DNA from: Candidatus Poribacteria bacterium
Lineage (GTDB): Bacteria; Poribacteria; WGA-4E; WGA-3G
Reading direction: 5' to 3'
Length of the DNA stretch: 17,754 nt
NCBI GenBank assembly: GCA_028818995.1
Contig: JAPPMR010000549.1
Span: 1 to 17,754, forward strand
Part shown: positions 1 through 9,188 of the stretch, in pieces
Layout: each line of letters starts with the position of its first letter
How positions within the stretch are numbered: position 1 is the stretch's first letter
Position numbers and translations under genes: made by a program
Notes under the pieces: generated by a model
Database searches by the model: none
What the model was told of the DNA's origin: nothing
The model's input: the letters and a program-made list of their open reading frames with translations, nothing else

Positions 1-1
1 C

Positions 2-880
2 GCAATACCTGAAAGAATTGATGTGCTTGATGTCAGTTCGCTAACACCAGACATGTTTACTCATGGAACAATAAACCCTCGGTGCGGCACTGCTGCAGTT
101 AAAGCCATTGAAGCAGCAGTACAACTCACGGTGGACGGTATGCTGGACGGTATCACAACCGCTCCAATTTGTAAGGCATCAATTCAACGCGCCGGTTCGC
201 CATTCCCCGGGCACACTGAGATGCTCACAAGTTTGACACAATCCCAAAAATCTGTTATGATGCTAAAAACGTGGGACATACCTCCTCAATTTGTGTCAGG
301 ACACAATATTGATTCAAAAAAAGAGAAGAAAAATTCTTGTGCTTCAACTAATCTTAAAGAACACCTGACAGTCTCCTTTGTTACAAGCCATATTCCAATT
401 GCTGAAGTTTCACAGAAACTTTCAGTGGAAAGAATAAATGATGTGATCCGAATCACACATGAGGCACTTGTCCAGTTCGGTATTGAGAATCCACGGTTAG
501 TTGTAGCAGGGTTAAATCCACACGCAAGTGAAGAGGGGATGTTTGGCAAAGAGGAAGATACCTGTATCAAACCAGCAATTAAGAAAGCACATGCAGATGG
601 TTACCAAGTTGAAGGGCCTCTACCTGCAGATACGCTCTTCAAAAAAGCAATCCGTAGTGAGTGGGATGCTGTCATTGCAATGTACCATGACCAAGGAAAT
701 ATTCCGATAAAACTGATTGGATTTGGACAGGTTGTGAATATCACATTAGGTTTACCCATTGTCCGCACAAGCGTTGACCACGGAACAGCGTTTGACATCG
801 CGGGACAAGGGATCGCAAGCGAAACAAGTCTTATCGCTGCTTTAGCTGCAGCAGCACAGTTAGCGAGTTCTCAATTATGA
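2..880 (+). CDS. pdxA: PdxA-family NAD-dependent 4-phospho-hydroxyacid dehydrogenase (5' truncated by window edge)
   Basis: This is a PdxA-family dehydrogenase, which oxidises and decarboxylates 4-hydroxythreonine-4-phosphate in vitamin B6 synthesis, or related four-carbon sugar-acid phosphates in the PdxA2 branch. The frame is open to the left edge (it reads AIPERID before the GTG at 23), so the N-terminal third is missing. Numbering from that GTG: TAPICK at 46-51, GHTE at 63-66, and the expected three metal-ligand histidines at H123 (SHIPI), H167 (NPHASE) and H222 (YHDQG). Their spacings of 44 and 55 nearly match the 45 and 55 of E. coli PdxA (H166, H211, H266). The C-terminal core NITLGLPIVRTSVDHGTAFD is strongly conserved. 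Residues about 82-113 form a lysine-rich insertion not usual in the family. The NIPIK after HDQG and the FDIAG ending recall the PdxA2 group, so B6 synthesis is not certain. Its TGA overlaps the next ATG. Confidence 0.93.
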   Translation, partial: AIPERIDVLDVSSLTPDMFTHGTINPRCGTAAVKAIEAAVQLTVDGMLDGITTAPICKASIQRAGSPFPGHTEMLTSLTQSQKSVMMLKTWDIPPQFVSGHNIDSKKEKKNSCASTNLKEHLTVSFVTSHIPIAEVSQKLSVERINDVIRITHEALVQFGIENPRLVVAGLNPHASEEGMFGKEEDTCIKPAIKKAHADGYQVEGPLPADTLFKKAIRSEWDAVIAMYHDQGNIPIKLIGFGQVVNITLGLPIVRTSVDHGTAFDIAGQGIASETSLIAALAAAAQLASSQL

Positions 881-3800
881 CAAGACGTTTTCTATTCTCT
901 CTGTTTTTTTTCTGTGTTACGATAGGTATGATGCATGCCGAACTCAACGGAGACGGATTTTGTAACCCCAATTTCAACCCAGTACAAAATCAAGGGATCA
1001 TCGGTGGCACACACACAATACACAACGAAAATCCATTACAAGTTTTAAAGGCATCATCACATTTCCTTATCTTACGGTTTCAACTTCCCAAACTAAAAAT
1101 ACAAAAACATCTACAGAATGGAAAATCCGCCACACACATCGGATTTGATGGCGCATCGTGGACAACCGAAACGGGAAAACCGAAACTCCCTGTCTATACC
1201 GTTCAAATAGGCTTGCCTTCAGTGAGCAGTGTTACCGCAACAGTGCTCCAAAAACAGAGTGCCTTCAAAAAAGTAGAACTACCGCTAATCACTAATCAAG
1301 CAATTGATCCCTTTTTCCCAGATGCACAGGAAAGAGAAGAAGATTCTACTATACCGACTAAGTCCAAAACATCTGCCCTATATCCCGCTGAAATGATAGA
1401 GGTTATACCGATCGGTTTTGTGCGATCACAACGGGTCGGAGTTCTACATATCCATCCAGTACAATACAACAGTACAACACAACAGATAAAAATCACTGAC
1501 GACATCACATTCCGGATCGATTTTTACGGTGCCCCAACAAATGCGTCTCCTCCCTTGCCATCTCATTCTCTTGAAAGTACTGCTTATGAAAATCTGTTCC
1601 AAACCATGTTGATAAACAACAGCCAAGCAGCTTCTTGGCGACATAGATTAGATGGAACATCACGGATGTTGATCCAAGGTGCTCCCGCTGCGCCAGTCTC
1701 AAAGCGGAGACGTTTTAAAATTCCTATTACAGAAACCACTATGTACAGCATCAATTACAGTAAACTCAAATCATCTGATATTACGCCTGAAACGATTGAT
1801 CTGGACAGCATAAGGTTGGAAACAGCGGGCAATGAACAGGGATACTATATTTTTGATAAAAACCAAAACGAAACGTTTAATCAAGAAGATATGATTGTCT
1901 TCTACGCACGGGCTTTGAGCAATAAATTTACAGATACGAACGTCTATTGGTTTAGTTTTGCCCCAAAAGACACAGAAAGGGCAATCGGTGAACCTACTGC
2001 TGTAGAAACATTCCGTATTGGTACACGGTCAGGTGCACCTGTTACTCCCGATATCACCCCGCCCGAAGCTTTTTTAACAAAATTGCGATTTGAGGAAAAC
2101 AAGATTTACGATACACTTGACGGGTATAATGTAAAATCTGAATTAGCGGACCGCTATTTCTGGACAGGTCTCAGAGGAGGCGTTTCTGGTATTAGTACGA
2201 AAAAATTTCCTGTAGATTTACCAGGAGCAGTACCACACTATAATTTTGAACGAGATGCTACACTTCGTATGAGACTTCAAGGCGCCGCTCGGAAACATGC
2301 AGCATCACACGAAGCGCGCATCAGTTTTAATGGGAGGAAACTGGGTGACTCTGTGGAATGGAAACGTCAGGAAGCACCTCTTATCGCACGTAATATCCCT
2401 CAGAATCGAATTCCCTTTGATGAGCAAAGTGAATTGCGGATTTATGCGCCTCTTGAGAACAAGTCCTCAGGAGGTTCCTATGACTTTTATCTTGATTGGT
2501 ATGAGTTTGAATATTGGCACAATTTTCGCGCAAAAAATAATCGACTTGCGTTTAATTCAGAAACTGAGCCAGAGGTTAGCGGAAAAACGCATTTTAACAT
2601 AACCAACTTTCAGACCGGGACAATAGATGTTTATACGCTGAATTCGAGCGGTTTAGCCGCAAAACTTGTTGATGGAAAGGTAACGGGAGGTGGCAACTCC
2701 TACCAAATTCTGTTTGAGGATGATGTTGTACAATACACCAATTACTTTGTTATTGGAAACCATGCCTACCGCCTCATTACTACACTTACCGAAGTTCCAC
2801 CAAGCACTTTGCGAAATCCTACAACACAAGCAGATTACATTGTGATTACACATAAGACGTTTTTAGAAAGCATAAAACCTTTAGTCGATTTTCGAAGTTC
2901 ACAAGGTTTGACAGTTAAAGTTGTGGATATAGACGAAATTTACAATGAATTTGGTAATGGCCTCTTTACGCCGTTTGCGATCCAGAACTTCTTGCGTTAT
3001 GCCTATCATGCATGGCAGTCGCCCGCCCCTACCTACGTCTTGCTCGTGGGTGATGCACATTACGACTATAAAGGGGTCATCAAACGACTTTACAATGATT
3101 ACGATCTTTACCCGATTTTTGTCCCGACTTACCACGCATGGGCACCGGAAAGCGGTGAAACTGCAATGGATCAAAGATTTGTTAACGTAAGTGGAGATGA
3201 TGCCTTGCCCGATATGTTCATCGGACGCCTATCAGTACAAACACCTAAAGAACTTACAGGGATGATCCAAAAGATTATTGACTACGAAGAGAACCCTAAA
3301 ATTGGTCAATGGCAAGCAACACTCGTGCAAGTAGCAGATGACGAATTAAACAATCCCTCTGACGAGACTTTTGAAACTTCCCGAGACAAACTGATCCAAC
3401 AAATCATCCCTGTCGCTTATAACACGAAACAAATATATCTACGAAAAATACGGATACAAGAAGAATACAAAGATAAATACGTCAGCGAAACTACAAAACG
3501 TATCCAAAAAGCATTTAATGATGGTGCGTTGGTTGTTGAATATGCAGGACACGGTGGAATACATACATGGGCAGATGAGGCAATTTTTCATATTGATGAT
3601 GCTATCAATTTACGTAACAACCGACTCCCATTTGTTATATCAACAACTTGTTTGAATGGAAAATTTGATAAACCGCAACAATTCGGATCACACAGCCTCA
3701 GTGAGCAACTTTTGATCAGCAAATACGGTGCCATCGCATCGCTCACCGCGACACGGTTGACTTACGCTACAGCCAACGCCAATTTTGATGAAGACCTATT

Positions 3801-6800
3801 CACTGCAATGTTTGTACGCGAACCTTTTGAGGCAAAGCAAGGATACAGTGAAATCGCAGCAACTCAACCAAGCATCGGGAAAATAGTTACGGACGCAAAA
3901 ATCAGATTTATCACCCGAAGTAGCAATCCACAATGGATTCCCGGAACAGAACAATATACGCTCTTCGGTGATCCGGCAACACGACTCGCACTCCCTACAC
4001 TTGATATACAGGTTAAATTAGAAGAGATCGCACTGAATTCCAATAAGCAGATTGTCATTTTAGAAAATGAAGTCGGGACGCATGACGCGAACAATGTATG
4101 GTGGAAAGCAGAAGATTTTAGCCCACAGAGACTCATGACTTCCGCCATTTTCCAAAATCACTTTGATGATGATTTGCAGAATGATTTCACAGAACGCAGC
4201 ACTCAAGGTAGAGTGTGGAAGGGTGAATATGGCAAAATTCAGTTGAAAATCCCACCCAAAGCATTACCGGGCAGAGGTTTCGTTCAAATGTTTGCTCATG
4301 ATGAAAAACGCGCAGCCGTAGGGGGTGCCACATTCTGGATAGATACACCGATTATTGGAGATATACGTGAAGACTTGGATCCTAAAAAAACCCATACGCT
4401 CAACATAAAAGCACTTATTTTTGATGATTTAGGGGGGGACAAGGGTATTCGTTCTATCTATGTCGAGTGGGACAATACTTTTGATTACGTGAACCATACC
4501 GTCCCAATGGTCAGAACGACACCTCCTCCCGGCACCCGTGAACTTCATCCTGGCGGACAATGGTACGAACTTCAAACACCTATCCCTCTACCACTGGGCG
4601 GACGAAAAATTCGATACCGTATCATCGTCACCGACAGTGATGGCATAACAGTTAAACACCCATCATCAGATAGGCGAATCAGTGTTGATGTGCCAGAGGG
4701 ACCCAACATCGCCATTGCTACGGATGGAACAAGTCATGCGCCGATCCGATATACTTTCAATAAAGAAACAGGAAAATATCTTCTTATAGCCGAACTTATT
4801 AACAACGGTGGAAGAACAGTTAAAGAAAATATTGAAGTTATTTTTGCAGAAGGCAACCCTGATATAGGTGGCGACCTCCAAATTGATGAGGACGCGAAAA
4901 TCTTAGGAAGCGTCACGCTAACTCCCGACGACTGGGAAGAAGGCGATACAGTACTACAGCGAACTATTGTAACACTTCAGTTAAAAGAAAATCTCGCTAC
5001 TGGTGTCCATAAAATTTATGTACTCGCTGACCCAGAGGTAGACACTACCGACAAGGACGTAAAAGGTAATGTCGCAGAGCCAAAAGAAATTGATAACAAA
5101 CTTTACACGACTTTCGTTGTTAACGAATTCTTCTACGAGTCATCAAAACCCTTAACAGCTTTTAGCCTTGATAGAGTTTTTGACATTGATTTCCCTGCTG
5201 AGGCAGCATCGCTAAAAGAGGACAAGGTCGCGCTAACCGTCTCTTCAAGTGTTCCATCTGCCTTGACGCAACCTTCGTTTCAATTTGCCTCAATACCGCG
5301 CGTTGCTGCACTGCGAAGAGGTTTACTCCGTTCAGGTGAGGAAAGTATCCAACAGTACGAAGTATCTTTTCGCGCATCCGATATCACACTAAAAAAACCT
5401 GCAACCCTCAAGATGCGGTTTGATGTGAGAAGTTTGGAAGATGTTGTTAGAGAAAATACACCTTGGAAAGAGGACAGCAAGGATTTCAGAGCGGCGTTGA
5501 TTCAAGAAGCGGAAAAACTCGGCATTTATACGTGGCATCCTACTTATCAAAAATGGAAACGACTCCCATCACAATTAAGTTATGCCACTGGAAACGAAAA
5601 GCCTCAACCTGAAGATGATGGGCCAATATTTCAACTTGAAAATTATGTCACACCTATTCAAACCGAAAACGCGAATAAACAACCGCTACCAATCGAAAAC
5701 ATCAAAATCAGTCCAGAGTTGACACCTGCGGGTATTTGGACTATTCTGTTTTTAGATCCAACTCACTACGAAGTGTACCTAAAAAAGAAAGAACATGTCC
5801 AATATGAGAAATTAAATGACCCCGGTCAACTTGACATTCCTTTTCGAGAAGAAAATTACGGTATTGAATTCACTATCCCGAAAAAATGGGTAGTACCACC
5901 AGAACTTGATGATGGGACACCTATCGTTCCCTTTGAATTTGCAGATATCCTCATAATTGAAACAGATTATTCAGAGGGCACTGCTGTATTGAAAGGAACA
6001 CGAAATCAAAATGTCGGCAACGGTGCCGCCAGTGTCAGAGTAAACCCTGGACTAAAGCAGGAGTTCTCGGTAGGGGATTGGTTCATCTTTTTTACATCTT
6101 CAGATTCTTATGAACTCCGCGATAATACAGGAGAACCAGTCTTTTTACCAAGTGAAGAGCTTGCGACCGGAGATGTCAACAAAGGGCATTTTATCGACCA
6201 TCTCGGGTTTGAAATACTTGTCACATCAAGTTCTGAACCGTTTAAATTCGGAGATAAGATTAAATTCAGTAGTGCACAAGTCGGAACTATTACCGCACAA
6301 ACAACCGAACTTACGCCTTTTACCCTTATTAGCAGTGATGAGACAAAGCCACCTGCTTTCAATCTATGGGTAGATGGTGTTCAACCGCAAACCGGCAGCG
6401 TTATCGCACCGCGCCCACATATCTCTATCTTACTTGAGGATGTTGACGGTGTAAACTTGGATACGCTGATTATCCGCAGAGGGGATAACGGCAAACCGCT
6501 TGAGCCAATATCAGACTACGTCCTACGAAATCCTGAAGACGTTAATACTGTTCCAATTGACTACAAACCTATTCTCTTTCCCGGTGAGTATGCTTTTGAA
6601 ATTGAAGCACGCAATTTTAATGGAGATGCAATTGGTGGAGAAGCAGAGAAAATCTCAATTAAATTCACTGTCATTGAAATGCCCGACATCACCCCACCTG
6701 CCGTCGAAATTCTTGTTAACGATGAGATTCTTGTAGGGGAAGAACTTAACGTTAACTCTCTTGGAGAAGTGAAGGGTATGGGCAAAAATCGTATTACCCA

Positions 6801-7371
6801 GCAACCCCAATGTGAAATTCGAGTTACGGATGAAACGGCACTTGATGGCACTCTCCTCAACATTACGTTTAACCAGTTAGATGTGAGTGATGTAACACGG
6901 CGCTATCGTGAATTTGATATGGCAAAATGGGAATTTGATGTTGATAATCCTGAAACTGCAAAATTTAATTTCGCTCCTGACCTACCAAATGGTACCTATC
7001 GCTTACAGGTAACCGCTGCAGATACGAGTGAAAACACCACTGACATTGAAGCAGTTTTTACATTGGATGAGGCAGTCACTCTCACCGAAGTCTTCAATGT
7101 GCCGAATCCTGTCCAAGATGGCAAAACTTTTTTCACATATCAGTTGGCACAACCACCAGATAAGGTCACCATCAAAATTTATACGGTGAGTGGTAGATTG
7201 ATTCGAACGATCACAGATGCAAGTGCAAATCGGGGCAACAATGAGACCTATTGGGATGGAAAAGATGAGATAGGGGTCCGGTGTGCCAACGGCGTATATC
7301 TCTATCGCGTCATTGCCCACACTGCCGATAGAAAGGTCGAAAAGATAGGAAAACTCGCCATCTTACGTTAA
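877..7371 (+). CDS. Very large secreted C25-family (gingipain/PorU-type) cysteine peptidase with C-terminal FlgD/T9SS-like domain
   Basis: A 2164-residue exported protein. Residues 1-21 are a signal peptide (basic MTRR, hydrophobic core, likely cleavage after MHA). Residues about 50-640 resemble the propeptide and beta-rich region that precede C25 domains in PorU-like proteins. The C25 peptidase spans about 652-1040, from ADYIVITHKTF to the typical closing motif LFGDPATRL. The probable catalytic pair is H892 (EYAGHGG) and C925 (ISTTCLNG); their spacing of 33 residues equals that of H211/C244 in RgpB. Beyond it come beta-sandwich and Ig-like segments, including a CARDB-like stretch near 1300-1400. 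A final domain at about 2073-2164 (VPNPVQDGKTFFTY, IYTVSGRLIRT, YWDGKDEIG, NGVYLYRV) matches FlgD-Ig or type IX sorting-tail domains. It overlaps pdxA by ATGA, suggesting coupled translation. The substrate cannot be read; a cell-surface or secreted protease is the likely role, with a PorU-like sortase as an alternative. Confidence 0.9.
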   Translation: MTRRFLFSLFFFCVTIGMMHAELNGDGFCNPNFNPVQNQGIIGGTHTIHNENPLQVLKASSHFLILRFQLPKLKIQKHLQNGKSATHIGFDGASWTTETGKPKLPVYTVQIGLPSVSSVTATVLQKQSAFKKVELPLITNQAIDPFFPDAQEREEDSTIPTKSKTSALYPAEMIEVIPIGFVRSQRVGVLHIHPVQYNSTTQQIKITDDITFRIDFYGAPTNASPPLPSHSLESTAYENLFQTMLINNSQAASWRHRLDGTSRMLIQGAPAAPVSKRRRFKIPITETTMYSINYSKLKSSDITPETIDLDSIRLETAGNEQGYYIFDKNQNETFNQEDMIVFYARALSNKFTDTNVYWFSFAPKDTERAIGEPTAVETFRIGTRSGAPVTPDITPPEAFLTKLRFEENKIYDTLDGYNVKSELADRYFWTGLRGGVSGISTKKFPVDLPGAVPHYNFERDATLRMRLQGAARKHAASHEARISFNGRKLGDSVEWKRQEAPLIARNIPQNRIPFDEQSELRIYAPLENKSSGGSYDFYLDWYEFEYWHNFRAKNNRLAFNSETEPEVSGKTHFNITNFQTGTIDVYTLNSSGLAAKLVDGKVTGGGNSYQILFEDDVVQYTNYFVIGNHAYRLITTLTEVPPSTLRNPTTQADYIVITHKTFLESIKPLVDFRSSQGLTVKVVDIDEIYNEFGNGLFTPFAIQNFLRYAYHAWQSPAPTYVLLVGDAHYDYKGVIKRLYNDYDLYPIFVPTYHAWAPESGETAMDQRFVNVSGDDALPDMFIGRLSVQTPKELTGMIQKIIDYEENPKIGQWQATLVQVADDELNNPSDETFETSRDKLIQQIIPVAYNTKQIYLRKIRIQEEYKDKYVSETTKRIQKAFNDGALVVEYAGHGGIHTWADEAIFHIDDAINLRNNRLPFVISTTCLNGKFDKPQQFGSHSLSEQLLISKYGAIASLTATRLTYATANANFDEDLFTAMFVREPFEAKQGYSEIAATQPSIGKIVTDAKIRFITRSSNPQWIPGTEQYTLFGDPATRLALPTLDIQVKLEEIALNSNKQIVILENEVGTHDANNVWWKAEDFSPQRLMTSAIFQNHFDDDLQNDFTERSTQGRVWKGEYGKIQLKIPPKALPGRGFVQMFAHDEKRAAVGGATFWIDTPIIGDIREDLDPKKTHTLNIKALIFDDLGGDKGIRSIYVEWDNTFDYVNHTVPMVRTTPPPGTRELHPGGQWYELQTPIPLPLGGRKIRYRIIVTDSDGITVKHPSSDRRISVDVPEGPNIAIATDGTSHAPIRYTFNKETGKYLLIAELINNGGRTVKENIEVIFAEGNPDIGGDLQIDEDAKILGSVTLTPDDWEEGDTVLQRTIVTLQLKENLATGVHKIYVLADPEVDTTDKDVKGNVAEPKEIDNKLYTTFVVNEFFYESSKPLTAFSLDRVFDIDFPAEAASLKEDKVALTVSSSVPSALTQPSFQFASIPRVAALRRGLLRSGEESIQQYEVSFRASDITLKKPATLKMRFDVRSLEDVVRENTPWKEDSKDFRAALIQEAEKLGIYTWHPTYQKWKRLPSQLSYATGNEKPQPEDDGPIFQLENYVTPIQTENANKQPLPIENIKISPELTPAGIWTILFLDPTHYEVYLKKKEHVQYEKLNDPGQLDIPFREENYGIEFTIPKKWVVPPELDDGTPIVPFEFADILIIETDYSEGTAVLKGTRNQNVGNGAASVRVNPGLKQEFSVGDWFIFFTSSDSYELRDNTGEPVFLPSEELATGDVNKGHFIDHLGFEILVTSSSEPFKFGDKIKFSSAQVGTITAQTTELTPFTLISSDETKPPAFNLWVDGVQPQTGSVIAPRPHISILLEDVDGVNLDTLIIRRGDNGKPLEPISDYVLRNPEDVNTVPIDYKPILFPGEYAFEIEARNFNGDAIGGEAEKISIKFTVIEMPDITPPAVEILVNDEILVGEELNVNSLGEVKGMGKNRITQQPQCEIRVTDETALDGTLLNITFNQLDVSDVTRRYREFDMAKWEFDVDNPETAKFNFAPDLPNGTYRLQVTAADTSENTTDIEAVFTLDEAVTLTEVFNVPNPVQDGKTFFTYQLAQPPDKVTIKIYTVSGRLIRTITDASANRGNNETYWDGKDEIGVRCANGVYLYRVIAHTADRKVEKIGKLAILR

Positions 7372-7403
7372 AGAAAGTAAACACCTTGTATAATTACATT
7401 CTT

Positions 7404-7429
7404 GTAGGAGCGAGCTCCAGCTCGCGACC
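7404..7429. repeat. Short palindromic intergenic repeat (GCGAGCT-CC-AGCTCGC)
   Basis: A perfect 7-bp inverted repeat (7410-7416 with 7419-7425) with a 2-nt loop sits 33-54 bp after the stop of the peptidase gene and before the converging NIPSNAP gene. There is no T-run after it, so it is not a classical intrinsic terminator, though it could still stop or stabilise transcripts from both sides. Units of this kind (GTAGGAGCGAGCT followed by AGCTCGCGACC) are, from my recollection, scattered in Poribacteria-like genomes. Only one copy is in this window. Confidence 0.6.
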
Positions 7430-7473
7430 AGAATACGCTTTCGGCATTCCGCATGATTTGGCACTTCGGACAT

Positions 7474-7803
7474 TCACTGCAACGGTGAATAATCTGTAGG
7501 CTCAAGAATCTTGTTACTGACCACGTTAACTAACGGACCACCTACTTCTGTAAGCCGTTTCGCCGCTTGCCATTCAGGATCCGCGATAAACGCATCCCAA
7601 GCACGCTGATAGTGTCCCAAATCTTCAAAAGCAAGTAGATAAACCAATTCCGTTGTCGTTGCCTCACCGATGGCGGTTTCCCAAAAACCGATAACCTTCA
7701 TATTATACTTCTCAAACAACGGCAGCGTGATATTAGCAAATCGGTCATTCAGATTCTTCATCTTTCCTGGCACTACTTGGTATGTCCGCAACTCGTAAAT
7801 CAT
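7474..7803 (-). CDS. NIPSNAP-family protein
   Basis: A 109-residue protein that fits the NIPSNAP family, small ferredoxin-like (dimeric alpha-beta barrel) proteins. It begins MIYELRTYQVVPGKM and contains IGFWETAIGE, LVYLLAFEDLGHYQRAW and DPEWQAA, all typical of the family at typical length. The molecular function of bacterial members is not settled. The ATG at 7801-7803 is preceded by AGGAGA (7811-7816 on the minus strand), 7 nt away, which fixes the start. It is the last gene of the minus-strand run purE, RraA-like, NIPSNAP, but 153 bp of palindromic repeats separate it from the RraA-like gene, so it may have its own promoter. It converges on the C25 peptidase gene. Confidence 0.88.
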   Translation of the reverse strand: MIYELRTYQVVPGKMKNLNDRFANITLPLFEKYNMKVIGFWETAIGEATTTELVYLLAFEDLGHYQRAWDAFIADPEWQAAKRLTEVGGPLVNVVSNKILEPTDYSPLQ

Positions 7804-7833
7804 CTATCTTTCTCCTAATACCTCTCTTGTGGA

Positions 7834-7846
7834 GGGTTTACAACCC
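7834..7846. repeat. Small inverted repeat GGGTT-TAC-AACCC
   Basis: A perfect 5-bp inverted repeat with a 3-nt loop, 30 bp upstream of the NIPSNAP start. It is the first of three palindromic units lying in tandem between 7834 and 7930. On its own it is weak; its value comes from the cluster. Confidence 0.45.
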
Positions 7847-7867
7847 CGATTTTCCAACCCAAAGGTA

Positions 7868-7889
7868 GGTGCGGTTTCCTAACCCCACC
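7868..7889. repeat. Imperfect inverted repeat GGTGCGGTT-TCCT-AACCCCACC
   Basis: A 9-bp inverted repeat with a single mismatch and a 4-nt loop, the middle unit of the cluster between the NIPSNAP and RraA-like genes. The core (AGGTGCGGTTTCCTAACC) resembles a short interspersed unit I associate with Poribacteria-like genomes. No coding potential is seen here. Confidence 0.55.
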
Positions 7890-7908
7890 GCTTACGTTCC
7901 TTCAGTAA

Positions 7909-7930
7909 GGCGAGATCTCTGTGTCTCGCC
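7909..7930. repeat. Inverted repeat GGCGAGA-8 nt-TCTCGCC
   Basis: A perfect 7-bp inverted repeat with an 8-nt loop, 26 bp beyond the stop of the RraA-like gene. It could act as a factor-dependent terminator or 3' stabiliser for the purE/RraA-like transcript, although no T-run follows in either direction. Together with the two units before it, it fills most of the 153-bp gap. Confidence 0.55.
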
Positions 7931-7956
7931 ATCCCTATTCCACTATAGGCGCGTCT

Positions 7957-8640
7957 TTACAAAATCCCATATTTATCATAAACTTCTCGAAGCGTTGCAC
8001 CTTCTCGCAGCGCATCACGGGTGCGGTTTTCACCACTCACCTTTTCCAGCGCTGCTTCAATTACCTGCGTTTCCACCGCCTGCGGAATAACAACCACACC
8101 ATCTGCATCCCCAAACACAATATCGCCAGGATTCACCGTAACCCCACCACACTCAATAGGGACGTTGTATGCCACCACTTCTCCACGCCCATTAGAATCG
8201 ACAGGCGATATCCCAGTTGTAAATATGGGGAACCGCATTTCCATGATCGGACGCACATCACGGATAAACCCATCAATAACAGCACCACGCGCACCGCGTG
8301 CCCGTGCTGCCGTTGAAAGGAGTTCTCCCCAAAAGCAGATACGAGTACTACCGTTAGTTGAGCAGATAAGCACATCGTCCTGCTTTAAGCTGTCCACCGC
8401 CGCGATTTCCTCTTGATACGGCTCATCAGGAATCTCATAGACATCAAGGCACAACACAGGCATTGCCCGACCGACAACAAATGTTTCAGGAAGCAACGGG
8501 CGGACAGTGTGTCGCAATGCCTGCTTACGAAATCCAGCTGCATCTAACGCATCCGAAATCACAGCAGCATATAACTGCTCTTCCATCATATCAAACAGTT
8601 CAGTATCGTTTTCCCACTGTATATTATCTTCAGTTTCCAT
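7957..8640 (-). CDS. RraA-like protein (RraA / HMG-aldolase superfamily)
   Basis: A 227-residue member of the superfamily that includes RraA (RNase E regulator) and 4-hydroxy-4-methyl-2-oxoglutarate or oxaloacetate-decarboxylating aldolases. The signature is clear: GELLSTAARARGARG at 105-119 followed by VIDGFIRD at 121-128, holding the Arg127/Asp128 pair used for metal-oxyanion chemistry in the aldolases. PGDIVFGDADGVVVIP follows at 171-186. The length exceeds the ~160 residues of RraA itself and fits the longer 'RraA-like, formerly dimethylmenaquinone methyltransferase' group, so a pyruvate-type aldolase or decarboxylase on a sugar-acid product is more likely than an RNase regulator. The ATG at 8640 has AGGAAA upstream. 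It starts 20 bp after purE stops and is probably cotranscribed with it. The exact substrate is unknown. Confidence 0.88.
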   Translation of the reverse strand: METEDNIQWENDTELFDMMEEQLYAAVISDALDAAGFRKQALRHTVRPLLPETFVVGRAMPVLCLDVYEIPDEPYQEEIAAVDSLKQDDVLICSTNGSTRICFWGELLSTAARARGARGAVIDGFIRDVRPIMEMRFPIFTTGISPVDSNGRGEVVAYNVPIECGGVTVNPGDIVFGDADGVVVIPQAVETQVIEAALEKVSGENRTRDALREGATLREVYDKYGIL

Positions 8641-8660
8641 GATGTGTTTTCCTATAACAT

Positions 8661-9188
8661 CTAATAATTCTCATAACCAACTTCTTGAAGACGCGCCGCT
8701 TTTTCCGCAACGCCGTCACTCATCTTCTTTTTGTAGGCTTGCAGCTTCGCTTCCAATTCAGGGAACTCAAGTGCCAGAATCTGAACCGCGAATATCCCCG
8801 CATTTCTTGCACCGCCCGACCCAATCGCCATTGTTCCAACTGGTATACCGGGAGGCATCTGCACTGTTGCATATAACGCATCAACGCCGTTAAGAGGACC
8901 ACCATCAACCGGCACCCCAATGACGGGCAACGTCGTATGTGCTGCAATCACACCAGCAAGGTGTGCTGCGCGCCCCGCGCCTGCAATAATGACTTTACCA
9001 CCTTCCGCTTTAATCTTTTCTGTCCACGCCATCGTCCGTTCAGGTGAACGGTGCGCCGAAGAAATTGTTATTTCAAACGGCACTTCAAAATCTTCTAAAA
9101 CCTTCGCGGCTTCAGCCATCTTTTCTAAATCGGAATCACTCCCCATCACAATACCGACAAGGGGTGTTTTTTGTTCTTGTAGAGACAT
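8661..9188 (-). CDS. purE: N5-carboxyaminoimidazole ribonucleotide mutase (PurE)
   Basis: PurE, the mutase that rearranges N5-CAIR to CAIR in de novo purine synthesis in the cytoplasm. At 175 residues it has class I length. Motifs: GSDSD at 16-20, SAHRSP at 44-49 with the catalytic His46, AGAGRAAHLAGVIAAHTTLP, and the phosphate-binding stretch with MPPGIPVGTMAIG and GARNAG. Nothing is missing. The ATG at 9186-9188 has GAGGT upstream. No purK partner is seen beside it, which is unusual for a class I PurE; the next gene downstream is the RraA-like gene 20 bp away. If PurE is used as a class II AIR carboxylase, PurK would not be needed, but the sequence by eye looks class I. Confidence 0.96.
   Translation of the reverse strand: MSLQEQKTPLVGIVMGSDSDLEKMAEAAKVLEDFEVPFEITISSAHRSPERTMAWTEKIKAEGGKVIIAGAGRAAHLAGVIAAHTTLPVIGVPVDGGPLNGVDALYATVQMPPGIPVGTMAIGSGGARNAGIFAVQILALEFPELEAKLQAYKKKMSDGVAEKAARLQEVGYENY

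Noticed and set aside
7404..7429. Intrinsic terminator between the peptidase and NIPSNAP genes
   Set aside because: The stem is good, but no run of T follows on either strand; kept as a repeat instead.
7957..8416. Long plus-strand frames opposite the RraA-like gene
   Set aside because: They lie antisense to a clear family member, have unusual residue composition (many His, Thr, Pro, Cys) and lack a Shine-Dalgarno.
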